Source: Promethearchaeia archaeon (GTDB lineage: Archaea > Asgardarchaeota > Lokiarchaeia > Sigyniarchaeales > SOKP01). Taken from it: a DNA stretch of 9,709 nt. Location of the stretch: positions 1 through 9,709 of the forward strand of contig JAHQWY010000117.1 in NCBI GenBank assembly GCA_029856445.1. The letters are read 5' to 3'. The notes beneath the pieces are model-generated. The model searched no databases. It saw only the letters and a list, made by a program, of their open reading frames with translations, and had not been told where the DNA came from. The translations under genes were made by a program, and so were the position numbers. This document shows, in pieces, positions 1 to 6,821 of this stretch. The first letter of the stretch is position 1. Each line of letters opens with the position of its first letter.

Positions 1-309
1 GTGAATCTCACTCTCTAAAGAGATACCTAGAGATTTTTCTTTTATTTTTATTTTACCCTGTAATTTTGAAGATATAGTAGATTTTTTGGGTTCAAATTGC
101 TTGGGTTGGACTTTTTCTTGCCCTTCTGCTGATATCTCATGTAATATGGCTAAAAATTTTCGACATTTAGGGTTAGGGCATAGTTGATCCTTAGGAAAAG
201 GTTTTGAAATTTTGTATCCGCAGAAGCTACATTTAATCAGATTTCTTTTATCTTCTGCCAGATGCTTTTTTTCTTTTTTCTTTTTTTTTTTCTTCTCTTT
301 TTTGGAAAT
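1..309 (-). CDS. Lysine-rich zinc-ribbon protein, partial (C-terminus beyond left edge)
   Basis: The minus strand is open from an in-frame TAA just upstream of 309 down to base 1, about 103 codons, and runs out of the window. The first ~13 residues are almost all Lys/Glu, from the pyrimidine run at 271-305 read in reverse. Then comes a probable zinc ribbon: CSFC, 13 residues, then CPNPKC. A Lys/Ser/Gln-rich stretch follows. No ATG, GTG or TTG lies in this frame between the upstream stop and the zinc ribbon; ATT at 309-307 is the only near-start codon. Either the start is non-canonical or the A-run at the N-terminus carries a length error or frameshift, since another frame is open further upstream. 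The zinc ribbon supports a real gene. Function is unknown; ribbons of this type bind nucleic acid or protein. It lies 74 bases downstream of hisC on the same strand, but nothing ties it to histidine synthesis. Confidence 0.55.
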   Translation of the reverse strand, partial: MSKKEKKKKKKKEKKHLAEDKRNLIKCSFCGYKISKPFPKDQLCPNPKCRKFLAILHEISAEGQEKVQPKQFEPKKSTISSKLQGKIKIKEKSLGISLESEIH

Positions 310-383
310 TTATACCAACTCGCCTAAAATTGGGTATATTAAAATTATTAAAATTAGATTTTAAAAATTTAAGTTTTTATTTG

Positions 384-1469
384 CTATAAATATTTCTCCG
401 CAATCTTTTGAAAAGCATCAATAAAAATATTATTATCTTCTTCCATACCTATGGTTACCCTAATATAGTTGTAAAGACCAGGTTTACTAAAGTGTCTAAC
501 AAGTATTTTCATTTCTTTTAAATCCCAAACAAACTTTAAGGTTTTAGATTCATCTTCGAATTTTATAAATATAAAATTAGAATCTGATGGTAAAACACTA
601 ATTCCATTAAATTGATTTAATATTTCCGTTAATCTTTCTCTTTCCTCTATGATTTTTTTGTTTCTTTCAACAATTTTTTTATTATGTTTGATAGATGATA
701 AAGCGGCAATTTGTCCTATATAATTTATATTATATGGTAATTTCACTTTGTTCATTTCTTTAATGATCTCGGGATCAGCTAATGCAAAACCCATTCTCAA
801 AGCAGCCATTGAAAAAGTTTTGGAAAAAGATCGGTTTACAATTAAATTCTTTACTTTTTTTAATAAGGGAAGGGATGTTTGGGTTGAAAAATCTGCATAT
901 GCCTCATCAACAACTACAATACCAGGAAAGCTTCCACACAACTTTAAAATAGTTGCATTCCCTATTGATTTACCATTAGGATTATTAGGAGAGCAAATAA
1001 ACATAAGCTTTCCTTTTGCATTAAATGCTGAATCTGGTATGGAAAAATCGTCGTTTAATTGAATTTCTGAAATTTTAGCTTTATATAATGTGGCTAATAC
1101 TTTATATAGTCCATAAGTTGGATAAAAAATAACAATTTCATCCCCAGGATTAATAAAAAGTTTAAAAATTATATCAAATATTTCGTCAGATCCATTTCCA
1201 ATAAATATTGAGTTCCTATTCGTCAATGTATCTTTATCTCGTAACAATACATTTAGAATTTCTTTACGTAATTCAAAGGAGGTAGGATCAGGATAAAGTC
1301 TAATCTTTTCATTAATAGCATTTTTTATATCATTTAATACTTCAGGAATTGGTGGAAAAGCATTTTCATTAGTATTTAATTTCAGCCAGCCATCTTCCGT
1401 TGGTTGTTCACCAGGTTCATACGCAGAATACTTTTTTAGGTTTTCTCTTAGCAATTCATTTAATTCCAT
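384..1469 (-). CDS. hisC: Histidinol-phosphate aminotransferase
   Basis: This is a PLP-dependent fold-type I aminotransferase that transfers the amino group of glutamate to imidazole-acetol phosphate, giving histidinol phosphate, in the cytoplasm. At 361 residues it has the normal HisC length and is complete. Visible family motifs are LNTNENAFPP near residues 31-40, YPDP at 59-62, GNGSDEI at 91-97, the PTYG turn at 117-120, SPNNPNG at 160-166, DEAYADF at 188-194 and the PLP-lysine segment SFSKTFSMAALRMG, with Lys217 as the probable Schiff-base residue and Arg225 as phosphate ligand. A C-terminal YIRVTIG (Arg337) matches the substrate-carboxylate arginine. The ATG at 1469 begins MELNELLREN, typical of the family. 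It is the last gene of hisG-hisD-hisC, 86 bases after the hisD stop. That gap is A+T-rich and could hold its own weak promoter. Relatives such as aromatic or cobalamin-pathway aminotransferases look alike, but the his neighbours favour HisC. Confidence 0.93.
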   Translation of the reverse strand: MELNELLRENLKKYSAYEPGEQPTEDGWLKLNTNENAFPPIPEVLNDIKNAINEKIRLYPDPTSFELRKEILNVLLRDKDTLTNRNSIFIGNGSDEIFDIIFKLFINPGDEIVIFYPTYGLYKVLATLYKAKISEIQLNDDFSIPDSAFNAKGKLMFICSPNNPNGKSIGNATILKLCGSFPGIVVVDEAYADFSTQTSLPLLKKVKNLIVNRSFSKTFSMAALRMGFALADPEIIKEMNKVKLPYNINYIGQIAALSSIKHNKKIVERNKKIIEERERLTEILNQFNGISVLPSDSNFIFIKFEDESKTLKFVWDLKEMKILVRHFSKPGLYNYIRVTIGMEEDNNIFIDAFQKIAEKYL

Positions 1470-1555
1470 TTAATCAACTTTTTATTATTTTAAAACTATG
1501 ATATACTATTGTTTTCCTTATAAAATTAATAATTTATGTATTTGCTTAATCAAAT

Positions 1556-2860
1556 TTAATCTTTATCTTTTAATCTTTCTTCAATTGATCTTTTATGAGC
1601 AAATAATCCTTCATGTTCAGCTAATTTCATTGCAGTCTCACTGAATATTTCTAATCCTTCTTTTTCACATTTCAACACATCAATTATTTTCAAAAAATCA
1701 TATAGATTTAATCCAGAATATTTTTTAGCGCTTCCTCCTGTTGGAAGGATATGATTTGTGCCTACGCCATAATCTCCTAGAGGTACAGGAGAGTAAGCTC
1801 CTAAAAATACAGCTCCAGCATTATTAATTTCTTTTAATATCTCTTCTGGATCTTTAGTTAAGATCTCAAGATGTTCTGGAGCAATAAGATTGCTAATTCT
1901 AATACATTCCTCGATATTTTTAGCTTTTATTATGATTGAATTATATTTCAAGGCTTTCTCTATAATATCACGTCTTAGTGATTGAGAAACATATTTATCA
2001 ATCGAATTTATTATTTGGTTGATTAAATATTCTGAATTCGTGACCACAATTCCAACATTATCAGGATCATGCTCAATTTGAGAAATAAAATCAACTAATA
2101 CAAAAGTTGGATCTGCAGATTCATCAGCGATGATTAAAATCTCAGAAGGTCCGGCGGGTGCATCTATCGCAATAATGTTTGAAAGTATTTGTTTAGCAAC
2201 ATTGACCCAAATACCACCAGGACCAACTACTTTTTGAACTTTTGGAATAGTTTCTGTACCATAAGCCATAGCAGCAATTGCTTGTGCTCCACCTACCTTA
2301 TAAATTTTTTCTATATCAAATTCGTTAGCAGCAACCAATATCTCAGGAGCTATTTTCTTATCTTTTTGTGGTGGAGAACACATAATTATTTCTTTTGTTC
2401 CTGCAACATAAGCAGGAGCAGCTATCATCAGAACAGTGCTAGGGTATATTGCAATACCTCCTGGAATATAGATCCCAATAGTTTCAATTGGACGATAAAT
2501 TTGTCCAGCCCAAATTCCTTTTTCTATTTCAATATTCCAATCTTCTCGTTTTTGAGCTTGATTAAATTTGATGAGATTTTTTTTTGCATGATGTATTGCC
2601 TGTAACAAACTAGGATTGATTTTTTCATAGGCTTCAGATAATTCTTCTTTTGATACTTGAATTTCTTTATTAGTTAATTTAACTTTATCATATTCATTGG
2701 TAAATTCTAATAAAGCTTGATCTCCTTTTTCTTTTACCGCTTGAATAATTTTACTTACAGATTTTCTAATTAATTCAAATTGAGTATCTGCACGAGGGAT
2801 GAAATTATAGATAGTTTCCTCGTTTATTTGATCAGAATTAATAACTCTTAAAGTATTCAT
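1556..2860 (-). CDS. hisD: Histidinol dehydrogenase
   Basis: HisD is a zinc- and NAD-dependent enzyme that oxidises L-histidinol in two steps to L-histidine, the end of the pathway. From the ATG at 2860 it is 434 residues, the usual family length. Motifs in order, numbered from that ATG, are YIPGG near 131-135, KVGGAQAIAA near 188-197, GPGG near 213-216, IDAPAGPSEILIIAD at 232-246, QIEHDP at 261-266, APEHLE at 327-332 and GDYGVGTNHILPTGGSA at 362-378. By analogy with the bacterial enzyme, Gln261, His264, Asp363 and His422 are the likely zinc ligands, and Glu329-His330 the catalytic pair. A TTG at 2869 lies three codons upstream in frame. I prefer the ATG because MNTLRVI is a normal start for the family, but the TTG is possible. 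The hisG stop is only 14 bases upstream of the ATG, so the two genes are almost certainly co-transcribed. Confidence 0.95.
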   Translation of the reverse strand: MNTLRVINSDQINEETIYNFIPRADTQFELIRKSVSKIIQAVKEKGDQALLEFTNEYDKVKLTNKEIQVSKEELSEAYEKINPSLLQAIHHAKKNLIKFNQAQKREDWNIEIEKGIWAGQIYRPIETIGIYIPGGIAIYPSTVLMIAAPAYVAGTKEIIMCSPPQKDKKIAPEILVAANEFDIEKIYKVGGAQAIAAMAYGTETIPKVQKVVGPGGIWVNVAKQILSNIIAIDAPAGPSEILIIADESADPTFVLVDFISQIEHDPDNVGIVVTNSEYLINQIINSIDKYVSQSLRRDIIEKALKYNSIIIKAKNIEECIRISNLIAPEHLEILTKDPEEILKEINNAGAVFLGAYSPVPLGDYGVGTNHILPTGGSAKKYSGLNLYDFLKIIDVLKCEKEGLEIFSETAMKLAEHEGLFAHKRSIEERLKDKD

Positions 2861-2874
2861 CTTAATCAAGTTAG

Positions 2875-3855
2875 TTATTGTACTTCCTCAAGAGGTAAAA
2901 TTTGACGAGGTTCATGGACAACTAATCCTTGAGCATATTTTCTTAAGATTGGAATTAAATTTAAAAATTCATCTTTCTTAATTATTGTATTTATAGCGTA
3001 CCATCCTTCGCTTCCAGCTAACTTAGAAATTGTTGGACGCTTTAAGGCAGGAAGCTCTAATAGAACTTTATTAAGATTATCCTCTTGCACATTCATAAAT
3101 ATATGAAGCTTCTTTTTAGCCTCTATAACACCCTTTAACAAAACTAGAATATCTTTAATCTTTTCTTGCTTCCATTTATCTTCTAGTGCACTTTTATTAG
3201 CTATTAGAACTGCTGTTGAAGTGTCGATAATTTCTACAATTTTTAAATTATTGGCTTTTAAAGTTGTACCAGTTGAAGTATTATCAATTATCACATCTAC
3301 TTCCTCTGGAGGTTTAGCTTCTGTAGCTCCAAACGAGAGAAATATTTTGACATTTGCATTTTCTCCCCAACGTCTCCATGGAGTGATGACTAGAGGAACC
3401 AAATCTCCATAAAGCTTTTTGTAAGTTTTATTTTCTTTTAAGTAATTAACTGATAAAGTTAAATACTCCGTTGATATCCTTAATGCTTTCTTATTATCAT
3501 TGAATTTTTGAAGAATATCATCTAAATTATGTATATCTTCCCAATTATTTGGTATACAAAGAACTATTGAAACCGCACCAATCTCGAGATCTAATAAAAC
3601 TTCAACCTCTGCTTTCGTTTCCTTTACCCAATCTATACCCGAAATTCCCAGATCAAATTCATTTTCTCCAATTAAATAATTTGGAATTTCTTGTGGTCTT
3701 AATAATTTAATATATATTTCTGGATCTTCCACAGAAGGTCGATAATCCCTTTTTGAAACAAATTTTAAATTTAAACCAGCTCTTTCAAAGAAGGAAGCAA
3801 TATCTTTTTGTAAGCTCCCTTTAGGGATTGTTAGTTTTAACACTTTTTCATTCAT
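2875..3855 (-). CDS. hisG: ATP phosphoribosyltransferase, long form with C-terminal regulatory domain
   Basis: HisG condenses ATP with PRPP to give phosphoribosyl-ATP, the first and normally feedback-controlled step of histidine synthesis. The start LKLTIPKGSLQKDIASFFERAGL (residues 6-28), with LTIPKGSL visible, is characteristic, as are FDLGISGIDWV (67-77) and the PRPP-binding loop DNTSTGTTL (191-199). Residues about 248-318 form the ACT-like domain of the long-form enzyme, with FMNVQEDNL, LPALKRPTISKL and EGWYAI visible. The long form does not need HisZ and is usually inhibited by histidine through that domain; this is known for the family and not shown here. At 326 residues it is somewhat longer than many long-form enzymes, with a small extension around 100-125 and a C-terminal tail. 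It is the first gene of the cluster, with a TATA-like box about 25 bases upstream and no evident Shine-Dalgarno sequence. Confidence 0.95.
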   Translation of the reverse strand: MNEKVLKLTIPKGSLQKDIASFFERAGLNLKFVSKRDYRPSVEDPEIYIKLLRPQEIPNYLIGENEFDLGISGIDWVKETKAEVEVLLDLEIGAVSIVLCIPNNWEDIHNLDDILQKFNDNKKALRISTEYLTLSVNYLKENKTYKKLYGDLVPLVITPWRRWGENANVKIFLSFGATEAKPPEEVDVIIDNTSTGTTLKANNLKIVEIIDTSTAVLIANKSALEDKWKQEKIKDILVLLKGVIEAKKKLHIFMNVQEDNLNKVLLELPALKRPTISKLAGSEGWYAINTIIKKDEFLNLIPILRKYAQGLVVHEPRQILPLEEVQ

Positions 3856-3875
3856 TTAAAATCAATAAACATTGT

Positions 3876-3884
3876 AAATTTAAG
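3876..3884 (-). promoter_or_regulatory. Candidate TATA box of the hisGDC operon
   Basis: On the minus strand the sequence CTTAAATTT lies about 25 bases upstream of the hisG ATG, the distance expected for a leaderless or short-leader archaeal transcript. A second TATA-like sequence, TTATAAAATA, lies at 3906-3915, about 55 bases upstream. The region is so A+T-rich that either could be fortuitous. Confidence 0.3.
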
Positions 3885-3920
3885 AATTTATTTATTCAAA
3901 TAATCATATTTTATAATCTG

Positions 3921-4009
3921 GTGTTAATAAACATCATAGATATTTTATCTTTTTAGAAGTGATTTTTAAAAGATTCTTACGAAAACTGAATTTTTAAATT
4001 TATTAACAC
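3921..4009. repeat. 11-bp perfect inverted repeat in the divergent hisG / gelsolin-like region
   Basis: GTGTTAATAAA at 3921-3931 is the exact reverse complement of TTTATTAACAC at 3999-4009, with 67 bases between them. The arms lie in the 214-base intergenic region between two divergent genes, one toward each side. They could be paired binding sites for a dimeric regulator. The arms contain few G/C bases, so chance cannot be excluded. Confidence 0.3.
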
Positions 4010-4040
4010 TATTTTATTTATAGCAAATATTTCGTGAATA

Positions 4041-4049
4041 TTATAAATA
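4041..4049 (+). promoter_or_regulatory. Candidate TATA box of the gelsolin-like gene
   Basis: TTATAAATA ends 20 bases before the ATG at 4070 and is centred about 25 bases upstream of it. This places the predicted transcription start at or within a few bases of the start codon, so the mRNA would be leaderless or nearly so. No GGAGG-like ribosome binding site precedes the ATG. Confidence 0.45.
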
Positions 4050-4069
4050 ACAACTAGAGATGTTGACAA

Positions 4070-4960
4070 ATGACAGATTTTGCTCTTATGTTCAACGCAA
4101 GACCTGGTGGGGAAATTGTTCCAGTTAAATGGGGCAAAGATAATTTTTTACCAGATACTTCGTTGATAATTTTAGATGAAGGTTCAGAATCACTATATTT
4201 ATGGCATGGTGTTCAACAAGGACTAGTCGCACGAAGAACTGCCCTAAGGCAAGCAGAGTCTCTAAAAGGACACGGATATACTGTGGGTAAAAGTATTATT
4301 GGGCGGGATATCAAAATATTAAAAGAAATAGACGCGAGGAAAGTGGGGAAAGTTCCAGAAGATACTCAAATGAATGAAGAATTACAAGCTTTATTAGATA
4401 GAAAATTTACAGAATTAGATAATTTCATTGTTACGTTTCAAGCTGGAGCAGTAAAACCGGCTGTATTAACCCCGAAAGCTGAGACAAAAACAGAAACAGC
4501 TCCCGTAGTTTCAGAATCTGTAACTAGCCCTGCTGCTACAAAACCAGTAACAACCTCTCCTGCTTCAAAACCTATAGAATCACCCGCAATTTCAAAGCCA
4601 TCAGCTACAACCATAAAGTCAGCCAGCGCTGCTTCTGAATATGATGAAGCAGAACCTTTACCTTCAATAAAATCAGCTGCAAAACCAGTTCCCGCCATAC
4701 AAGTTTCAAAAGCAAGTTTAGCTACAGATGCGAAGATATCTTTTGTATTTAGTGCTATATTGGATCATTTTGATGACATCTGGATATCAAAGAAGAAAGA
4801 TGGAAATTTTTCTGTTGAAGAAATGGATGGTCCAATCTGTACTTTTCAATTAAAGGAAGGTAACAAAATTAATTTTTCGGCAAATTCTTTCAACCGGATT
4901 GACGCAAAAATCAAGACAGCAATTCAAAAGAAATTTATTGAGTTATCAAAACTCATTTGA
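4070..4960 (+). CDS. Gelsolin-like domain protein with Pro/Lys/Ala/Ser/Thr-rich linker
   Basis: This 296-residue cytoplasmic protein has no signal peptide or membrane segment and shows three parts. Residues 1-125 look like a single gelsolin/ADF-type domain: a strand and turn SLIILDEGSESLYLWHG (31-47), then a helix with VARRTALRQAESLKGHGY (53-70), matching the gelsolin pattern of D-x(n)-(F/I)-(I/V)-L-D-x-G, (L/I)-x-(V/L)-W-x-G and a basic helix. Residues about 129-215 are a disordered, low-complexity linker with loosely repeated SPA..KP units. Residues about 219-296 form a second small alpha/beta domain that I do not recognise. Gelsolins cap or sever actin filaments in a calcium-dependent way, and Asgard archaea encode actins and gelsolins; an actin-related role here is inference. 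The gene is divergent from hisG and 88 bases upstream of the DNA ligase. The gelsolin match rests on pattern recognition only. Confidence 0.85.
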   Translation: MTDFALMFNARPGGEIVPVKWGKDNFLPDTSLIILDEGSESLYLWHGVQQGLVARRTALRQAESLKGHGYTVGKSIIGRDIKILKEIDARKVGKVPEDTQMNEELQALLDRKFTELDNFIVTFQAGAVKPAVLTPKAETKTETAPVVSESVTSPAATKPVTTSPASKPIESPAISKPSATTIKSASAASEYDEAEPLPSIKSAAKPVPAIQVSKASLATDAKISFVFSAILDHFDDIWISKKKDGNFSVEEMDGPICTFQLKEGNKINFSANSFNRIDAKIKTAIQKKFIELSKLI

Positions 4961-5011
4961 GAGTCTCAAAACTAATATAATTTTTATTATTATCTTATTT
5001 TATATTTAATT

Positions 5012-5030
5012 AGATTTTATATCAAAATCT
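5012..5030. promoter_or_regulatory. Palindrome overlapping the TATA-like box of the DNA ligase gene
   Basis: AGATTTTATATCAAAATCT has perfect 7-bp arms around a 5-base centre. It contains TTTTATAT at 5015-5022, which lies 27-34 bases upstream of the ligase ATG at 5049 and is a good TATA-box candidate. A palindrome lying on the TATA box is where an archaeal repressor would act, but A+T-rich sequence makes short palindromes common. Confidence 0.3.
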
Positions 5031-5048
5031 TCAATTTTATGATCATAT

Positions 5049-6803
5049 ATGAAATTCAATAGATTAGCTAAATTATTTTCTGAACTGGAAGGAACAACAA
5101 AAAGACTCGAGATGATCGATCTTCTATCAAATTTTTTTAGAGAGCTCGAGGAAAAAAAAGATTTCGAAGACTTAGATAAAATAATTTATCTCTTACAGGG
5201 ACAATTAACCCCTAACATAAAGCAATTCCCAAAAATGGGAATAGCTGAAAAGATGATCATTGAAGCATTATCAGTACACTCAGGAATAGAAGTTAAAAGG
5301 ATTAAAGAAGTATTAAAGAAACAAGGTGATATAGGAGCTGCTGCAGAATTAATTCTTTCAAAAAAAAAGAAACAAAAATCTTTATTTGATTATAATCAAA
5401 GTAAGGAGGTAGCACAATCTCTAGAGATTTCTGAATTATATTCTGAATTAAGAAAAATTGCTTTAACTGAAGGTACTGGCTCACAGGATATAAAATTAGG
5501 AATCCTGAGGGGTTTGATGGGAAGAAGTACACCCTTGGAAACAAAATATCTCTTAAGGATCATAACTTCTATATTAAGGGTTGGTGTTCAGTCACCAACA
5601 ATAATAGAAGGTTTAGCTCTTGCATTCACTGGCATGAGAGATACTAAAGAATTTATTGAAAAAGCTTATAGCTTGTACCCTGACTTGGGAAAAATTTCTA
5701 AAATATTAGTAGAAGGTGGTTTAGAAGAAGTAAAAAAGATAGATATTGAATATGGTACACCTATCCTAAGTATGCTTGCTTCTCGAGAAATTTATACGGA
5801 GTTCATTAATCGATTGGGGATTCCTTTTATAGCAGAATATAAATTAGATGGAGAAAGGCTTCAAATACATAAAATTGGGGATAAGGTTATTTTATTTTCT
5901 CGACGTTTACTTGATGTTTCTGATCAATATCCAGATGTCTGTCAGAGAGTTAGAGAAAGTATCAAGACAGAAAAGGTTATTTTTGAAGGAGAAGTAGTTG
6001 CGATGGATCCTGTTTATGAAAAAATGCTTCCATTCCAAGTATTAAGTCAGAGAAGAAGGAAATATGATGTTGAAGAGATTTTAAAAGAAGTTCCAGTATG
6101 TTTATTTGTATTTGATCTTTTAAAATTTGGGGATGAGTCATATGTAGACAAACCATTTCCAGAACGTAGGAAAAAACTTGAAGAAATTGTTGAAGAGAGA
6201 GATGAATTAAGATTAGTTAATTCAGTTTTGATAAATTCTACGGAGGAATTACTTGAATTCTTTAATAAAGCTGGAGAAGAAGGAAACGAAGGAATAATGG
6301 CTAAATCAATTAAAGATGATTCAATTTATCAAGCAGGAAATCGTGGTTATAAATGGCTTAAATTGAAAAGTTTAGAAGGAGGGAAATTAAAAGATACTAT
6401 AGATGTCGTTTTGATAGGAGCCTTTTATGGAAAAGGCAGAAGAACGGGAGTATTGGGGACATATATAGGGGCAGTGTATGATCCTGATACAAACAATTTT
6501 GTTGCTTTTACTCGTTTTTTTTCAGGTTTAACTGACGAATTGTCCGTATCTCTAACTAATGAGATGGAAAAATATATTGTCGAAAAAAAACCTGATAATG
6601 TTATATGTGAAGATAAGCCTGATATATGGCTTCAACCAGAAGTAGTTATGGAGATAACTGGTGATGAGATTACTTTAAGTGAAAAATTTGTCACTTTAGG
6701 GTATTCAATGAGATTTCCGGTTTATCAACGATTACGACCTGAAAAGGGTCCAAAAGATATTACAACGGTACAAGAAATAAGAGATTTATATAATATTCAA
6801 TGA
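5049..6803 (+). CDS. lig: ATP-dependent DNA ligase
   Basis: This enzyme seals nicks in duplex DNA during replication and repair by forming ligase-AMP, then DNA-AMP, then a phosphodiester. At 584 residues it has the usual archaeal length and the three-domain layout: an N-terminal DNA-binding domain (about 1-210), an adenylation domain (about 235-430) and an OB-fold (about 445-584). Motif I is EYKLDGERLQIH with Lys265 as the adenylated residue. Others are motif III around 282-290 (LFSRRLLDV), EGEVVAMD (313-320), motif IIIa CLFVFDLL (351-358), motif IV EGIMAKS (414-420), motif V YKWLKLK (434-440) and the C-terminal motif RFPVYQRLRPEKGPKD (555-570). All key residues are present, so it should be active. 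Some archaeal relatives also use ADP or NAD, which cannot be told from sequence. It begins MKFNRLAKLFSELEGTTKR, normal for the family. It follows the gelsolin-like gene by 88 bases, probably under its own promoter, and converges on the LRR gene. Confidence 0.96.
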   Translation: MKFNRLAKLFSELEGTTKRLEMIDLLSNFFRELEEKKDFEDLDKIIYLLQGQLTPNIKQFPKMGIAEKMIIEALSVHSGIEVKRIKEVLKKQGDIGAAAELILSKKKKQKSLFDYNQSKEVAQSLEISELYSELRKIALTEGTGSQDIKLGILRGLMGRSTPLETKYLLRIITSILRVGVQSPTIIEGLALAFTGMRDTKEFIEKAYSLYPDLGKISKILVEGGLEEVKKIDIEYGTPILSMLASREIYTEFINRLGIPFIAEYKLDGERLQIHKIGDKVILFSRRLLDVSDQYPDVCQRVRESIKTEKVIFEGEVVAMDPVYEKMLPFQVLSQRRRKYDVEEILKEVPVCLFVFDLLKFGDESYVDKPFPERRKKLEEIVEERDELRLVNSVLINSTEELLEFFNKAGEEGNEGIMAKSIKDDSIYQAGNRGYKWLKLKSLEGGKLKDTIDVVLIGAFYGKGRRTGVLGTYIGAVYDPDTNNFVAFTRFFSGLTDELSVSLTNEMEKYIVEKKPDNVICEDKPDIWLQPEVVMEITGDEITLSEKFVTLGYSMRFPVYQRLRPEKGPKDITTVQEIRDLYNIQ

Positions 6804-6821
6804 TTAATGTAATCATTTTTT
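6799..6821 (+). terminator. Hairpin plus T-run at the convergent ligase / LRR junction
   Basis: AATGATTAATGTAATCATT forms an 8-bp stem (6799-6806 with 6810-6817) with a 3-base loop. A run of six T, starting within the stem, occupies 6816-6821 on the plus strand. The stem overlaps the ligase stop codon (6801-6803). The stem is A+T-rich and weak, but archaeal termination relies mainly on the U-run. It is positioned to end ligase transcription before it enters the opposing LRR gene. Confidence 0.45.

Noticed and set aside
271..305. Long T-rich run as a transcription terminator on the plus strand
   Set aside because: No plus-strand gene leads into it, and on the minus strand it codes the lysine-rich start of the zinc-ribbon frame.
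748..1062. Plus-strand open frame opposite hisC
   Set aside because: Shadow of the conserved PLP-lysine and DEAY region of hisC; no independent support.
2189..2605. Plus-strand open frame opposite hisD
   Set aside because: Low-complexity Asn/Ser/Phe-rich translation fully inside a well-conserved hisD; no promoter or family motif.
4016..4029. ATTTATAGCAAATA motif shared between the hisC stop region (minus strand, near 378-392) and the region upstream of the gelsolin-like gene
   Set aside because: The two contexts are unrelated (a stop codon versus an upstream region), and the low-complexity A+T-rich sequence makes a match of this length plausible by chance.
4438..4698. Minus-strand Ala/Gly-rich open frame inside the gelsolin-like gene
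   Set aside because: It is the reverse of the Pro/Ala/Ser/Thr-rich linker, so its open state follows from that codon composition.
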